From contig NZ_CP109000.1 in assembly GCF_036226605.1 (NCBI RefSeq), forward strand, positions 5,142,501 through 5,206,500: a DNA stretch of 64,000 bases, in the 5' to 3' direction. The position numbers and the translations under genes are program-made. Position 1 is the first letter of the stretch. Each line of letters starts with the position of its first letter. Source of the DNA: Streptomyces sp. NBC_00704 (GTDB lineage: Bacteria > Actinomycetota > Actinomycetes > Streptomycetales > Streptomycetaceae). This document shows, piece by piece, positions 1-11,341 of the stretch. The notes under the pieces were generated by a model. It was given only the letters and a program-made list of their open reading frames with translations. It was not told the origin of the DNA and ran no database searches.

Positions 1-788
1 AGGACCGCCCCCACACGCCCCTGGTGCTCTTCTCGTCGGTCAACGGCGAGTTCGGCGGAAGCTCCTTCGCGGCGTACTCGTCGGCCAACAGCTTCCTGCA
101 CGGATTCGCCGACCACTGGGGCCGCGAACGCGGCCGGCCGGTGCACTGCCTGGCCTGGAGCACCTGGAGCGGCCTCGGCATGAACCGGGCCGCGCCCGAG
201 GGCGCCGCAGAGGCCCGCGGCTTCCGCGCCCTCGACCCCGACGAGGGCCTCGCCTCGCTGCTCGCCGTCCTGGGCCAGGACCGGGCCACCGTGCTGATCG
301 GGCTCGACGGCCGCAACGAGCACATCGCGCGCGTCCTCGCCCCCGACAGCCTGCACATCGCGGAGGCGATCGTCGTGTACACCGGGCCGGCCTCCGAGGC
401 CGACGTCCGGGCGGCCGTGGCGCCGGTGGCGAGGGAACTCGACCACCCCCTGCGCTGTCTGCGCGTGGAGAGGCTGCCCGCCGACCAGGACACGCTGCTC
501 GCCGTCGCGGTCGCGGCGCTGGAACGGGGCGGACGGCGGTTCGTGCCGCCGGCCACCGAGCTGGAACGGGACCTGGCCGCCCTCTGGAGCGACGTCCTCG
601 GCAGCGACGTGGGCCGCGACGACCGCTTCTTCGACCTCGGCGGCAGCTCCCTGCGCGCCGCCCAGCTCGTGAACCGCATCAACACCGCGCTGACCGCCCG
701 GCTGTCGGTGCACCAGCTCTACGAACACCCCACCGTCGGCTCCCTCGCCGCGGTGCTTTCCCCGCAAACGCAAGGAGAACGAGGATGA
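1..788 (+). CDS. Megasynthase C-terminus: ketoreductase, pseudo-A-subdomain, carrier domain (5' partial)
   Basis: The frame is open from base 3 and the gene begins outside the window. The first 100 or so residues are the end of a short-chain-dehydrogenase-type ketoreductase: Ser12, Tyr25 and Asn29 fit the S-x12-Y-x3-N active site. Residues of about 119-174 (EAIVVYTG through RVERLPADQDTLL) resemble the C-terminal subdomain of an adenylation domain, but the catalytic Lys of the usual NGK/NSK motif is missing. A carrier domain follows at about 185-253, with the phosphopantetheine Ser in DLGGSSL (Ser216). A ketoreductase inside an A-domain framework is known from modules that activate 2-keto acids and reduce them to 2-hydroxy acids, as in valinomycin and cereulide synthetases. 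An ordinary PKS KR-ACP module is the alternative. The stop overlaps the MbtH start (ATGA). Confidence 0.85.
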   Translation, partial: DRPHTPLVLFSSVNGEFGGSSFAAYSSANSFLHGFADHWGRERGRPVHCLAWSTWSGLGMNRAAPEGAAEARGFRALDPDEGLASLLAVLGQDRATVLIGLDGRNEHIARVLAPDSLHIAEAIVVYTGPASEADVRAAVAPVARELDHPLRCLRVERLPADQDTLLAVAVAALERGGRRFVPPATELERDLAALWSDVLGSDVGRDDRFFDLGGSSLRAAQLVNRINTALTARLSVHQLYEHPTVGSLAAVLSPQTQGERG

Positions 789-997
789 CCAATCCGTTCG
801 AGGACCCGGAGGGCACCTACGTGGTGCTCGTCAACGACGAGGGCCAGCACTCCCTGTGGCCCACGTTCGTCGACGTGCCCGCCGGCTGGCAGACCGCCCA
901 CCCGGCCGACACCCGCGACGCCTGCCTCGCCTACATCGAGACCCACTGGACCGACATGCGTCCGCGGAGCCTCGCCGCCGCGATGGACGCGCAGTAG
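785..997 (+). CDS. MbtH-like protein
   Basis: This is a 70-residue MbtH-family protein, a small cofactor that binds adenylation domains of peptide synthetases and is often needed for their solubility and activity. It has the family's NDEGQHSLWP segment and the three conserved tryptophans (Trp25, Trp35, Trp55) at the usual spacing. Length is typical. The ATG overlaps the stop of the upstream megasynthase by four bases, so the two are probably translationally coupled. Likely clients are the A domain upstream of the window and the one in the A-T-TE synthetase at 2836. Its presence confirms that the locus is of the nonribosomal peptide type. Confidence 0.97.
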   Translation: MTNPFEDPEGTYVVLVNDEGQHSLWPTFVDVPAGWQTAHPADTRDACLAYIETHWTDMRPRSLAAAMDAQ

Positions 998-1001
998 ATC
1001 C

Positions 1002-1934
1002 ATGACCCTTGCCATCGAGGTCGAGGGCCTGGTGAAGCGCTTCGGCGCGCACCGGGCCCTCGACGGAGTCGACCTCGCGGTGCCGGCCGGCCAGATCCTG
1101 GGCCTCCTCGGCCCGAACGGGGCGGGGAAGACCACGACGGTGCGCGTCCTGGCCACCCTGCTGCGACCCGACGCCGGACAGGCCCGGATCTTCGGTCACG
1201 ACGTGGCGAAGGAGCCCCACCAGGTCCGCCGCTGCATCGCCCTGACAGGGCAGTTCGCCTCCGTCGACGACAACATCTCCGGCCGGGAGAACCTGTATCT
1301 CATCGGCCGCCTCCTGGGCATGTCCGCCCGGCGGGCCCGCGCGGAGGCGAACGCGATGCTGGAGCGGTTCCGGCTCGCCGAAGCGGCCGGCAAGCCCGCG
1401 CGCCAGTTCTCCGGAGGAATGCGCCGGCGTCTCGATCTCGCCGCGTCGCTCATGGGCGAGCCGAGGCTCATCTGCCTCGACGAGCCGACCACCGGCCTGG
1501 ACCCGCACAGCCGCAACGAGCTGTGGGCCATGGTGAAGGAACGCGCCCGGGCCGGCGCGACCCTCCTGCTCACCACCCAGTACATGGAGGAGGCCGAGGC
1601 GCTCGCCGACTCGGTGGTCGTCGTGGACAAGGGACGGGTGATCGCCGCCGACACGGCCGCGGGACTCCGGGCCCGGGTGGGCGGCCGGACCCTGGAGATA
1701 CGGCCCGCGCACCCCCGGGACCTGGCTGCCCTCGCCGGGAGCCTGGCGCTGGAGGGGCTGGACGGCCGGATCGACCAGGAGGCCTGCCTGGTGCGGCTGC
1801 CGCTCGTGGAACCGGACGAACTGACCCGCGCGGTGCGGGCCGTCACCGCCTCGGGGGTGGCGGTGCAGGCCGTGGACACCCAGGTCGCCAGCCTCGACGA
1901 GGCCTTCATCGAACTGACCAGGAGCGCCGCGTGA
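1002..1934 (+). CDS. ABC transporter ATP-binding protein (DrrA family)
   Basis: This 310-residue cytoplasmic ATPase belongs to the DrrA/daunorubicin-resistance type of ABC exporters. Walker A reads GPNGAGKTT near residue 36, the signature loop is FSGGMRRRLDL, Walker B is LICLDEPTTGLD, and the switch region TTQYMEEAE is typical of the DrrA group. The C-terminal 80 residues form the usual accessory domain. It starts four bases after the MbtH stop, and its own stop overlaps the permease GTG (GTGA), so it sits in the biosynthetic operon. The likely role is export of the peptide product, and with it self-resistance. Confidence 0.95.
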   Translation: MTLAIEVEGLVKRFGAHRALDGVDLAVPAGQILGLLGPNGAGKTTTVRVLATLLRPDAGQARIFGHDVAKEPHQVRRCIALTGQFASVDDNISGRENLYLIGRLLGMSARRARAEANAMLERFRLAEAAGKPARQFSGGMRRRLDLAASLMGEPRLICLDEPTTGLDPHSRNELWAMVKERARAGATLLLTTQYMEEAEALADSVVVVDKGRVIAADTAAGLRARVGGRTLEIRPAHPRDLAALAGSLALEGLDGRIDQEACLVRLPLVEPDELTRAVRAVTASGVAVQAVDTQVASLDEAFIELTRSAA

Positions 1935-2758
1935 CCCCGACCACCGACATCGCGCCGACCGTCGGGACGCCCCCGCTCGCCGGCTCCGCCCGGAACGGGC
2001 CGCGGGACGTCGTCAGGCAGTCGCTCGCCCTCGCCAGGCGCAACATGCTCCAGCTGCGCGGCGACCCCGGACAGCTCCTCGACGCCGTGGTCATGCCGAT
2101 GATCTTCACCCTGATCTTCCTGTACGTCTTCGGCGGCGCCATCTGGGGGGACCGTCCCGGCGACTACCGGCAGTTCCTCCTGCCGGGCATCATGGTGCAG
2201 ACGCTGATGTTCGCGTCCCGTTCGACCGGCTATCTGCTCGCCGTCGACTTCGACAACGGCGTGATGGACCGGTTCCGGTCCCTGCCCATCGCCCGGTCGG
2301 CCGTCCTGACCGGCCGGATCGTGGCGGACATGAGCCGGCTCCTGCTGGGCCAGGTCGTCATGCTCCTGTTCGCGCTCGCCATCGGCTTCCGCGTGGAGAC
2401 CGACTTCCTGTCCGCCGTGGCCGCGGTGCTGCTCACGCTGCTGTACGGCACCGCGCTGGCCTGGGTGTCGGCCTTCATCGGCCTGACGATCCGCAGCCCC
2501 AACACCGTGCAGTCGGTGGGGTTCATCTGGATGATCCCGCTCCAGTTCGGCAGTTCCATGCTGGTGCCGACCAGCACCATGCCGGGCTGGCTCCAGGTCT
2601 TCACCGAGGCCAACCCCACGACCCTGGTGACGGACGCGTGCCGCAACCTGCTCGCCGGGGGGCCGGTCGCCCGCCCTGTCCTGGGCACCGTGCTGTGGAG
2701 CGTCGGCCTCATGTGCTTCGCGGTTCCCGCGGCGATATCCCGCTATCGACGCCGCTGA
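1931..2758 (+). CDS. ABC-2 type permease (DrrB family)
   Basis: This 275-residue integral membrane protein pairs with the preceding ATPase. About six hydrophobic segments are visible, starting with the VVMPMIFTLIFLYVFGG helix, and the layout matches ABC-2/DrrB permeases. The GTG start overlaps the ATPase stop by four bases; an in-frame extension upstream exists but would lie wholly inside the ATPase gene. The last residues (ISRYRRR) are basic and probably cytoplasmic. A 77-base spacer separates it from the next synthetase gene. It most likely forms the membrane channel for product export. Confidence 0.93.
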   Translation: MTPTTDIAPTVGTPPLAGSARNGPRDVVRQSLALARRNMLQLRGDPGQLLDAVVMPMIFTLIFLYVFGGAIWGDRPGDYRQFLLPGIMVQTLMFASRSTGYLLAVDFDNGVMDRFRSLPIARSAVLTGRIVADMSRLLLGQVVMLLFALAIGFRVETDFLSAVAAVLLTLLYGTALAWVSAFIGLTIRSPNTVQSVGFIWMIPLQFGSSMLVPTSTMPGWLQVFTEANPTTLVTDACRNLLAGGPVARPVLGTVLWSVGLMCFAVPAAISRYRRR

Positions 2759-2835
2759 AATGTGATCGATAACAGTCGGGAAACCCCCACCCCTACGTTC
2801 TTCTCATTCACACTCCGCGAGTGGAGGAGCCTCTC

Positions 2836-5888
<3,053 letters not shown>

Positions 5889-5892
<4 letters not shown>

Positions 5893-6872
5893 AAGTGCCG
5901 CCGATCGACCCCGATCTCTTCGCCGGACTCGAAGGACGCCAGGACGAGGGCCGTCCGGCCGTCGTCACCGTCGCCGACGCGCCGGACCCGGCCGCCTGGG
6001 CCGCCCGGCACCACGATGCGCTGTACCGCGTCGTCGCCGCACAGGGCGCGGTACTGGTGCGCGGTCTGGAACTGTCCGACGCCGCGGGCGCCGCCGCGGT
6101 CCTCAAGGTCCTGGGAAGCGACCTGATGTCCGAACGCGAGGCGTTCGCGCCCCGCTGGACGTACGAGGACCGGATCTACTCCTCCTCCAAGTGGCCGCCG
6201 AACCAGCCGATGTGCATGCACCACGAGCTGAGCTACGCGGTCGAGTTCCCGGCCACCATGGCCTTCGCCTGCCTGAGCGCACCCGCCACCGGCGGGGCCA
6301 CCGCCCTGGCCGACGCCGGCCGTGTCCTGGAGCAGCTGCCCGCCGACCTCGTGGAGCGCTTCGAACGGGAGGGGTGGCTGCTCACCCGCAGCTACAACGA
6401 CGAGATCGGCGTCCCGTGGGAGGAGGCGTTCGGCACCGCCGACCGCTCCGAGGTCGAGAGGTACTGCGCGGCCAACGACATCTCCTTCACGTGGCACGGC
6501 CGGGAACTGCGCACCAGCCAGCGCCGGCCCGCGGTTCTGCGTCACCCCGCCGACGGCCGGCGGCTGTGGTTCAACCAGATCGCCTTCCTCAACCAGTGGA
6601 CGATGGCGCCCGAGGTGCGGGAGTACCTGGTCGACGTCTACGGCACGGAAGGCCTGCCGTTCAACACGAGTTTCGGCGACGGCGGCGAGGTCACCGAGGA
6701 CGTCGTCGCGCTGATCAACAAGGTGTACGACTCCGTCACCGTCGCCGAGCCGTGGCGGCCCGGAGACGTGCTGCTCGTCGACAACCTCCGCATGGCGCAC
6801 AGCCGGCTGCCCTACGAAGGAGCCCGCGAGGTGCTCGTCGCGATGGCGGATCCCACCACCCGTTCCGTATAG
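5889..6872 (+). CDS. Fe(II)/2-oxoglutarate oxygenase, SyrP-like (TauD/TfdA superfamily)
   Basis: This 327-residue protein starts at a GTG overlapping the synthetase stop (GTGA). It carries the iron facial triad of the TauD superfamily: HxE at His111/Glu113 in MCMHHELSYA, and a distal His304 in RMAHSRLP with a following Arg (about 311) for 2-oxoglutarate. The SSKWPPNQPMCMHHE stretch is typical of the SyrP branch. SyrP hydroxylates the beta carbon of aspartate held on a carrier domain during syringomycin synthesis. By analogy this enzyme probably hydroxylates a residue tethered on a carrier domain of this assembly line. The substrate cannot be read from the sequence. Confidence 0.9.
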
Positions 6873-6887
6873 AGGTTCAGGACCCAC

Positions 6888-7919
6888 ATGACCCAGCACA
6901 GCCCAGATTTCGCAGTGATATCCGGCCGGCAGGTGCAGCACGCGCTGAGCGGGCAGGAGAAGCTGGTCACCGAGATCGTCGAAGCCGCCTACATCGCGCA
7001 CGGCACCGGCAAGACGGTCAACCCGCCATCGTACTTCCTCCGGTTCCCCGACCGGCCCACGGCCCGCATCATCGCTCTTCCGGCGTCGCTCGGCGGCGAC
7101 GACGCCGTGGACGGGCTCAAGTGGATCTCCAGTTTCCCGGAGAACGTCAGCTCCGGGCTGCCCCGCGCCTCCGCGGTCCTGATCCTCAACGACCCGCGCA
7201 CCGGCTATCCGTACGCCTGCCTGGAGAGCTCGATCATCAGCGCGAGCCGGACGGCCGCGTCGGCCGCGCTGGCCGCCGACCGGCTCACCCGCGGCCGGAC
7301 CCGCCCCACCCGGGTGGGATTCGTCGGCACCGGTCTCATCGCCCGCTACCTGCACACGTATCTGGCGGGCACGGGATGGAGCTTCGACGAGGTCGGCGTG
7401 CACGACCTGTCCGACGACCACGCCGCCGGCTTCGCGGACTACCTGGCGCGCTCGGGCGAGAACGGCCGGGTGAGCGTGCACGCGAGCGTGGACGACCTGA
7501 TCCGCGCCAGCGACCTGGTCGTCTTCGCCACGGTGGCGGGCGCTCCGCACGTCACCGACCCGCGGCTGTTCGCCCATCACCCGCTCGTGCTCCACGTCTC
7601 GCTGCGCGACCTGGCCCCGGAGATCATTCTCGACTCGGCGAACTACGTCGACGACGTCGAGCACTGCCTGAAGGCCGACACGTCGCCGCACCTGGCCGAA
7701 CAGCTCTCCGGCAACAGGGACTTCCTCGACGGAACCCTCTACGACGTCATGACGGGCCGCGCCACGGTGCCGTCGGATCGCACGGTGGTGTTCTCCCCGT
7801 TCGGCCTGGGCGTGCTCGACCTGGCCGTCAGCGCCCACGTCTACGACCAGGTGGCGAGAAGCGGCGGCCTTCACGTGGTCGAGGACTTTTTCCACGAGAT
7901 GAGCCGGTACGGCGGCTAG
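6888..7919 (+). CDS. SbnB-like dehydrogenase for 2,3-diaminopropionate synthesis
   Basis: This is a 343-residue member of the ornithine cyclodeaminase/mu-crystallin family. A Rossmann motif GFVGTGLIARYL is at about 144-155 and the conserved GLKWISSFP segment places Lys78 in the active site. SbnB oxidises N-(1-amino-1-carboxyethyl)-glutamate with NAD+ to release L-2,3-diaminopropionate and 2-oxoglutarate. The gene lies 15 bases after the SyrP-like gene and 28 bases before an SbnA-like gene; this pairing is the usual mark of Dap biosynthesis and favours the SbnB role over ornithine cyclodeaminase or alanine dehydrogenase. Confidence 0.92.
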   Translation: MTQHSPDFAVISGRQVQHALSGQEKLVTEIVEAAYIAHGTGKTVNPPSYFLRFPDRPTARIIALPASLGGDDAVDGLKWISSFPENVSSGLPRASAVLILNDPRTGYPYACLESSIISASRTAASAALAADRLTRGRTRPTRVGFVGTGLIARYLHTYLAGTGWSFDEVGVHDLSDDHAAGFADYLARSGENGRVSVHASVDDLIRASDLVVFATVAGAPHVTDPRLFAHHPLVLHVSLRDLAPEIILDSANYVDDVEHCLKADTSPHLAEQLSGNRDFLDGTLYDVMTGRATVPSDRTVVFSPFGLGVLDLAVSAHVYDQVARSGGLHVVEDFFHEMSRYGG

Positions 7920-7947
7920 GGGCGACTGCCCGGAACGGGAGAGAGCT

Positions 7948-8958
7948 GTGCCAATTATTTCAGAGCCGCAGCAGTACCACGAGAACGATCTGTTCGTCGA
8001 CCTCCACCGGACCTTCGGACGCAGGCTCTACCTGAAGTGCGAAGGGTTCAACTTCGCGGGTTCGATCAAACTCAAGGCCGCTCGGGCCATGGTCGACGCG
8101 GCGGAGGCCGGCGGGGTGCTGCGACCGGGCTCGGTCCTGGTGGAGTCGTCGTCGGGCAACCTCGGCGTCGCCCTGAGCATCCTCGCCGCCAGCAAGGGCT
8201 ACGGCTTCGTCTGCGTCACGGACAGCCGCTGCAACCTGGCCACGAAGCAGCTCATCGAGGCCATGGGCGGCACGGTGCACGTCGTGACGGAACCCGCGGC
8301 CGACGGCGGATTCCTCGGCGCGAGACTGCGTCTGGTCAAGGAGCTGTGCGAGTCGGACGACCGCCATGTCTGGCTCAACCAGTACGCCAACCCGAACAAC
8401 GCGCTCGCCCACTACTGGGCGACGGCGCCGGCGATCGCCGAGCGCTTTCCCGATCTGAAGGTGGCCTTCATCGGCGCGGGCACGACCGGCACGCTCATGG
8501 GGTGCGCCCGCTACTTCAAGGAGAACCGTCCCGACGTCAAGGTCGTCGCCGTCGACGCGGTCGGTTCGGTGACCTTCGGAGGGCCGTCCCTGCCGCGGCA
8601 GATCCCCGGCCTCGGCACGGGGGTCCGCCCGCCCCTGCTCGACCGGTCCTACGTGGACGACGTGGTCCACGTGGCCGAGGTGGACACCGTGCGGGCCTGC
8701 CGCCGACTGGCCAGACGGGGCTTCCTCTTCGGCGGATCCACGGGCACGGTGATCAGCGGCGCGCTGCGCTGGCTCGACGAGTACGCGCCGGGCCCGGACG
8801 TCACCGCCGTGGCCGTCGCACCGGACATGGGCGACAGGTACCTGGACTCGATCTACCACAGGAGCTGGGTCGAGGAGATCTACGGCAGCGCGGCGCTCGC
8901 CGGCGAACTGGAAGGGCTCGAGGACGTGCCGATGATGTCCACGACAGGTGTGGCCTGA
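7948..8958 (+). CDS. SbnA-like PLP-dependent synthase for 2,3-diaminopropionate synthesis
   Basis: This 336-residue fold-type II PLP enzyme of the cysteine synthase superfamily starts at a GTG with GGGAGAG upstream. The Schiff-base Lys41 is in FAGSIKLKAA, the PLP-contacting Asn is in SSSGNLGVAL, and the phosphate cradle reads GAGTTGTLMG. SbnA joins O-phospho-L-serine and L-glutamate to give N-(1-amino-1-carboxyethyl)-glutamate, the SbnB substrate. A plain cysteine synthase would be the alternative, but the SbnB neighbour makes Dap supply much more likely. The pathway therefore needs O-phosphoserine in the cell. Its TGA shares one base with the next ATG. Confidence 0.92.
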   Translation: MPIISEPQQYHENDLFVDLHRTFGRRLYLKCEGFNFAGSIKLKAARAMVDAAEAGGVLRPGSVLVESSSGNLGVALSILAASKGYGFVCVTDSRCNLATKQLIEAMGGTVHVVTEPAADGGFLGARLRLVKELCESDDRHVWLNQYANPNNALAHYWATAPAIAERFPDLKVAFIGAGTTGTLMGCARYFKENRPDVKVVAVDAVGSVTFGGPSLPRQIPGLGTGVRPPLLDRSYVDDVVHVAEVDTVRACRRLARRGFLFGGSTGTVISGALRWLDEYAPGPDVTAVAVAPDMGDRYLDSIYHRSWVEEIYGSAALAGELEGLEDVPMMSTTGVA

Positions 8959-9941
8959 TGACTGAGCTGCTGGAAAACGGCGTCCGCGACGACGCCGTCC
9001 TCGTACTCGGCGGCGAGGCCGCCGCCGTGGAGGCCGTCGCGCGGGAGATGCTCCACGTCGCGAACGGCCGTGTCGACTCACCCGAGTTCGTGGCCGCCGC
9101 CCGGGACGCCTGGGACGGCCTCCCCGCCCCGCTCCGCCGGGAGGTCCGCCGGTTCCGCCGGCACTCCGGCCCCCGCGGACGCCTGCTGATCCGGGGGCTC
9201 CCGGTGGGCGACGAGGCGCGGCGCACCCCGTCGGCCGCCGACTCGGTCCAGCGGGAGGCCTCCGTCTCCGCCGCGATCCTCCTCATGGTGGCCTGCGGAC
9301 TCGGCGACCCCGCCGCCTATCTCCAGGAGAAGTCCGGAGCCCTGGTGCAGGACGTCGTGCCCGTCCCGGGCCGGGAGGAGTTCCAGGGCAACGCGGGCTC
9401 GGTCCTGCTGTCCTTCCACACCGAGAACGCCTTCCACGAACACCGCCCGGACCACGTCATGCTGATGTGTCTGCGCACGGACCACGAGGGCGTCGCGGGC
9501 ACCCGTACCGCCTGCGTCCGCGAGGTCCTGGACCTGCTCAGCCCGGCGGCCAGGAAGACGCTCAGCCTCCCCGGGTTCACCACCGAGGCTCCGCCGTCCT
9601 TCGGAGCCGGCCGTCAGGGCGCGCTCCACCACCCGGTGCTGGGCGGCGCGTGGACCGATCCGGACCTGCGCGTCGACTTCGCCGCCACCCGGGCCGCCAC
9701 CGAGGAGGGGGCCGCCGCCCTCGCCGAACTGGGCGCCCTCTTCGAGCGGGTGTCGACGACGTCGCAACTGCTCCCCGGCGACCTGGTCATCGTCGACAAC
9801 CACGTCACCGCCCACGGCCGCACGGCGTTCACCCCCCGCTACGACGGCCGCGACCGCTGGCTCCAGCGCACCTTCGCGCTGACCGCTCTGCGGCGCTCAC
9901 GTGGGCAGCGCCCGGACGACGGCCACGTGCTGGTTGAATGA
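8958..9941 (+). CDS. Fe(II)/2-oxoglutarate oxygenase, VioC/AsnO/clavaminate-synthase type
   Basis: This 327-residue enzyme has the HxE iron site at His154/Glu156 (SFHTENAF), followed by HRPDHVMLMCLRTDHEG, which is characteristic of the arginine/asparagine beta-hydroxylase group (VioC, OrfP, AsnO). The distal His286 lies in NHVTAHGRTAF, and an Arg near 301 would bind 2-oxoglutarate. Members mostly hydroxylate free amino acids at C-beta or make unsaturated or cyclised derivatives. It differs clearly from the SyrP-like enzyme encoded at 5889, so the cluster has two separate oxidations. ATG overlaps the SbnA-like stop by one base. Substrate unknown; Dap, Arg or Asn are candidates by family. Confidence 0.88.
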   Translation: MTELLENGVRDDAVLVLGGEAAAVEAVAREMLHVANGRVDSPEFVAAARDAWDGLPAPLRREVRRFRRHSGPRGRLLIRGLPVGDEARRTPSAADSVQREASVSAAILLMVACGLGDPAAYLQEKSGALVQDVVPVPGREEFQGNAGSVLLSFHTENAFHEHRPDHVMLMCLRTDHEGVAGTRTACVREVLDLLSPAARKTLSLPGFTTEAPPSFGAGRQGALHHPVLGGAWTDPDLRVDFAATRAATEEGAAALAELGALFERVSTTSQLLPGDLVIVDNHVTAHGRTAFTPRYDGRDRWLQRTFALTALRRSRGQRPDDGHVLVE

Positions 9942-9987
9942 AACGGAGGTCGACGCAACGGGTCGACCGCCGACGAGGGGGCACGCT

Positions 9988-10635
9988 GTGCGAGTGGTCA
10001 TCGCCGAGGACTCGGTCATTCTCCGTGAGGGCATGGTGGAACTGCTGACCGCCCGAGGCTGTGAGGTGCTCGCCACCGCGGACGACGCGGACGGACTGCT
10101 CGCCGCGGTGGCCGAACACCTCCCGGACGTCGCCGTGGTCGACATCCGCATGCCGCCCACCCATACGGACGAAGGAATCCGCGCCGCCGTCCAGATCCGT
10201 GCGGACCACCCCGAGGTGGGCGTCCTCGTGTTCTCCCAGCACGCCGAGCCGTCCTGGGCGGCCCGGCTGCTCGCCGGCGAGGCGTCGGGCATCGGGTACC
10301 TCCTCAAGGAGCGCGTCTCGGCCACCGCCGACTTCATCGAGGCGCTGCGCAGGGTCGCGGCCGGCGGTGTGGCCCTCGACCCGGAGATCGTCAGCCGTAT
10401 GTTCAACACCGGCAGCCGTCCCCTCGACCGGCTGACGGAGCGCGAACGAGTGGCCCTGGACCTGATGGCCCAGGGCCACTCGAACCGTTCCATCGCCGAA
10501 CTGCTCGTCATCTCCGAACGAGCGGTCGAGAAGCACGCGGCCTCCATCTTCGCGAAGTTCGACCTTCCGCCGGCCGCCGCGGACAACCGTCGCGTCAAGG
10601 CCGTCGTGGCGTACCTCCAGGAGTCCAAAACCTGA
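9988..10635 (+). CDS. NarL/LuxR-family response regulator
   Basis: This is a 215-residue regulator starting at a GTG eight bases after GAGGGGG; a longer frame upstream overlaps the previous gene and lacks support. The receiver domain has Glu7/Asp8 and phosphoacceptor Asp52 in VVDIRMPP, followed by THTDEGIRAA. The C-terminal LuxR helix-turn-helix begins near LTERERVALDL. Response regulators with this MPPTHTDEG segment usually pair with kinases that have a membrane sensor domain like the one encoded at 15027. The two are now separated by an IS607-type element and an ABC pair. Whether it controls the peptide cluster or the ABC operon is not visible. Confidence 0.92.
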   Translation: MRVVIAEDSVILREGMVELLTARGCEVLATADDADGLLAAVAEHLPDVAVVDIRMPPTHTDEGIRAAVQIRADHPEVGVLVFSQHAEPSWAARLLAGEASGIGYLLKERVSATADFIEALRRVAAGGVALDPEIVSRMFNTGSRPLDRLTERERVALDLMAQGHSNRSIAELLVISERAVEKHAASIFAKFDLPPAAADNRRVKAVVAYLQESKT

Positions 10636-10703
10636 GCGCGGGCCTGGATCGCGGTGGGGGAGCGCGGTGGGGACGTCGACGGGGGGTGAAAGCTGCTACA
10701 GAT

Positions 10704-10733
10704 TTTCTAGTCATTTGTAGTTATTTCTAGTCG
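10704..10733 (+). repeat. Three 10-bp tandem repeats at IS607 left end
   Basis: TTTCTAGTCA, TTTGTAGTTA and TTTCTAGTCG follow each other directly with an exact 10-base period in a markedly AT-rich patch just before tnpA. One helical turn of spacing fits repeated binding of a protein on one DNA face. IS607-family transposases are known to bind several short sites near the ends, so these are likely TnpA sites. They may also overlap the tnpA promoter. Confidence 0.65.
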
Positions 10734-10756
10734 TACGTCGCGGATATCTTGATCTT

Positions 10757-11341
10757 GTGAAGCTTTCGGAGTGGGCGCGGCAGCAGGGCGTGAGTTACCA
10801 GACCGCCTGGCGATGGGTGAAGGACGGCAAGATGCCCGTTCCCGTCACCCAAGCGCCGTCCGGGACGTGGCTGGTCGCCGAGCCCACTGCGGAGGCCTCT
10901 GCGGTGGCGGGGCGGGTGGTGGCGTACTGCCGTGTCTCGTCAGCCGACCAGAAAGCCGACTTGGACCGGCAGGCGTCACGGGTGGTGGACGGGGCGAACG
11001 GGCTTGGCCTGCCGGTCGCGGAAGTCGTGACCGAGGTCGCCTCGGGGCTGAACGGGCGGCGGCGCAAGCTGCACCGGGTGCTGTCCGACCCGCAGGTCGC
11101 GGTGATCGTGGTCGAGCACCGCGACCGGCTTGCCCGGTTCGGTGTCGAGCACCTCGAAGCGGTCCTGTCGGCGTCCGGGCGGCGTCTGGTCGTCCTCGAC
11201 CCCACCGAGACCGCCGATGACCTCGTCCGGGACATCACCGAAGTCCTCACGTCGATGTGCGCGCGCCTGTATGGGCGGCGGGCGGCGAAGAACCGGGCCG
11301 CTCGCGCGGTGGCCGTGGCGACCGGCGAGGACGCCGAATGA
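10757..11341 (+). CDS. tnpA: IS607-family serine recombinase TnpA
   Basis: This 194-residue protein starts at a GTG. Residues 1-40 form a MerR-like helix-turn-helix (WARQQGVSYQTAWRWVKDG), the order typical for IS607 transposases, with DNA-binding before the catalytic domain. The resolvase-type catalytic domain follows, with the nucleophile Ser61 in VAYCRVSSADQ and the conserved EHRDRLARFG arginines. It catalyses excision and insertion without target duplication. The stop overlaps the tnpB start (ATGA). No truncation is visible. Confidence 0.95.
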   Translation: MKLSEWARQQGVSYQTAWRWVKDGKMPVPVTQAPSGTWLVAEPTAEASAVAGRVVAYCRVSSADQKADLDRQASRVVDGANGLGLPVAEVVTEVASGLNGRRRKLHRVLSDPQVAVIVVEHRDRLARFGVEHLEAVLSASGRRLVVLDPTETADDLVRDITEVLTSMCARLYGRRAAKNRAARAVAVATGEDAE

